Assembly (NCBI RefSeq): GCF_000422905.1
Contig: NZ_AUGY01000025.1
Location: forward strand, 27,740 to 91,739
Length of the DNA stretch: 64,000 nucleotides
Direction: 5' to 3'
Origin: Paenibacillus alginolyticus DSM 5050 = NBRC 15375
Lineage (GTDB): Bacteria > Bacillota > Bacilli > Paenibacillales > NBRC-103111
Shown here: in pieces, positions 63,797 to 64,000 of the stretch
Position numbering within the stretch: position 1 is the first letter of the stretch
Layout: each line of letters opens with the position of its first letter
Translations under genes and position numbers: made by a program
Notes under the pieces: generated by a model
What the model was told of the DNA's origin: nothing
Seen by the model: the letters and a program-made list of their open reading frames with translations, nothing else
Database searches by the model: none

Positions 63797-64000
63797 TGGA
63801 TGACGCGTTTGACCATATGATCGTCGATGATGCGATGCCCATTCTGGGCGCCGTAGATTAAACTGTGTGTACAAACTTTATTGACGAGTCTAGCTGAGCC
63901 GCTAGAAAACCGATAAATATCCTCAATCGCTCCATCCGAGAAGATCTCATTCTCAGCCCCAGCATACGTCAAATGACGCTTTATATAATCCCCAACCTGT
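63781..64000 (-). CDS. ExeA/TniB-like AAA ATPase, C-terminal part (runs off the window)
   Basis: The minus frame is open to the window edge and reads GDYIKRHLTYAGAENEIFSD, AIEDIYRFSSGSARLVNKVC and DDHMVKRVIQGE. This is the C-terminal lid of AAA ATPases annotated as ExeA family, which in Firmicutes usually form two-gene transposons with a Mu-like DDE integrase. The catalytic Walker motifs and the partner lie outside this window. Confidence 0.8.
   Translation of the reverse strand, partial: QVGDYIKRHLTYAGAENEIFSDGAIEDIYRFSSGSARLVNKVCTHSLIYGAQNGHRIIDDHMVKRVIQGECS

Overview
The window looks like a chromosomal segment of a spore-forming member of the Paenibacillaceae (Paenibacillus or a close relative). 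Evidence: two small acid-soluble spore protein genes (SspI and an alpha/beta-type SASP), a YesM/YesN two-component system beside LplB/LplC-type sugar permeases, Zur-type operators, GGAGG ribosome binding sites, frequent TTG/GTG starts and moderate GC content. Nearly all genes lie on the + strand.

Region 1 (1-15.1 kb) is a carbohydrate-utilization locus: sensor kinase and AraC-type response regulator, two ABC permeases and a lipoprotein binding protein, then a cytoplasmic degradation set (GH78 alpha-L-rhamnosidase, alpha/beta-hydrolase esterase, two different GH3 enzymes). No ATPase is encoded here, as usual for systems sharing an MsmX-type ATPase. The likely substrate is a rhamnose-containing, possibly acylated plant glycan or glycoside.

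Region 2 (15.1-30.1 kb) is accessory and partly decayed: a lipoprotein, a HAD phosphatase remnant, sspI, a Ktr K+ channel RCK subunit, an rRNA 2'-O-methyltransferase with an abrupt GC shift, an XRE regulator with an in-frame stop beside transposon-end-like repeats, a 5'-truncated alcohol dehydrogenase, an HxlR regulator, an osmoprotectant (OpuC-type) ABC operon, an MDR oxidoreductase, a class-M-like sirtuin, a macrodomain gene whose C-terminal part is replaced by the tail of a radical SAM protein, an MBL hydrolase, and an IS4-like element that interrupts an AT-rich gene whose 3' end is fused to a decapitated SGNH hydrolase.

Region 3 (30.1-36.7 kb) holds an ATP-dependent DNA ligase with an altered motif III, a spore protein, an array of four 113-bp hairpin repeats of alternating A-B-A-B type bracketed by two related ~49-bp elements, and a zinc-starvation block: Zur boxes, znuC-znuB-znuA, a COG0523 GTPase and a cysteine-depleted L33 gene (rpmG).

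Region 4 (36.8-50.6 kb) has two unknown proteins, an AraC regulator divergent from an Atu4866-family gene and an SDR, a diguanylate cyclase, and a LysR-led operon for uptake and breakdown of a modified cysteine (TcyJKLMN-like ABC importer, two LLM flavin monooxygenases, M20 deacylase, GNAT acetyltransferase, DinB). The binding protein of that importer is frameshifted.

Region 5 (50.7-63.0 kb) is a tellurium-resistance-type (Ter) stress locus: terB, three terD-like genes, a TerD-TerA fusion, terC, and a biosynthetic module (CitE-like lyase, PRTase-TRSP, StiP, HAD phosphatase, ATP-grasp ligase), followed by a 33-aa membrane peptide, an unknown protein, a pentapeptide-repeat protein and a 5'-nucleotidase-like HAD protein. 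The window ends with a secreted-protein gene whose start is lost and the C-terminus of an ExeA/TniB-like transposition ATPase. Coordinates were derived by reading only; no database search was possible.
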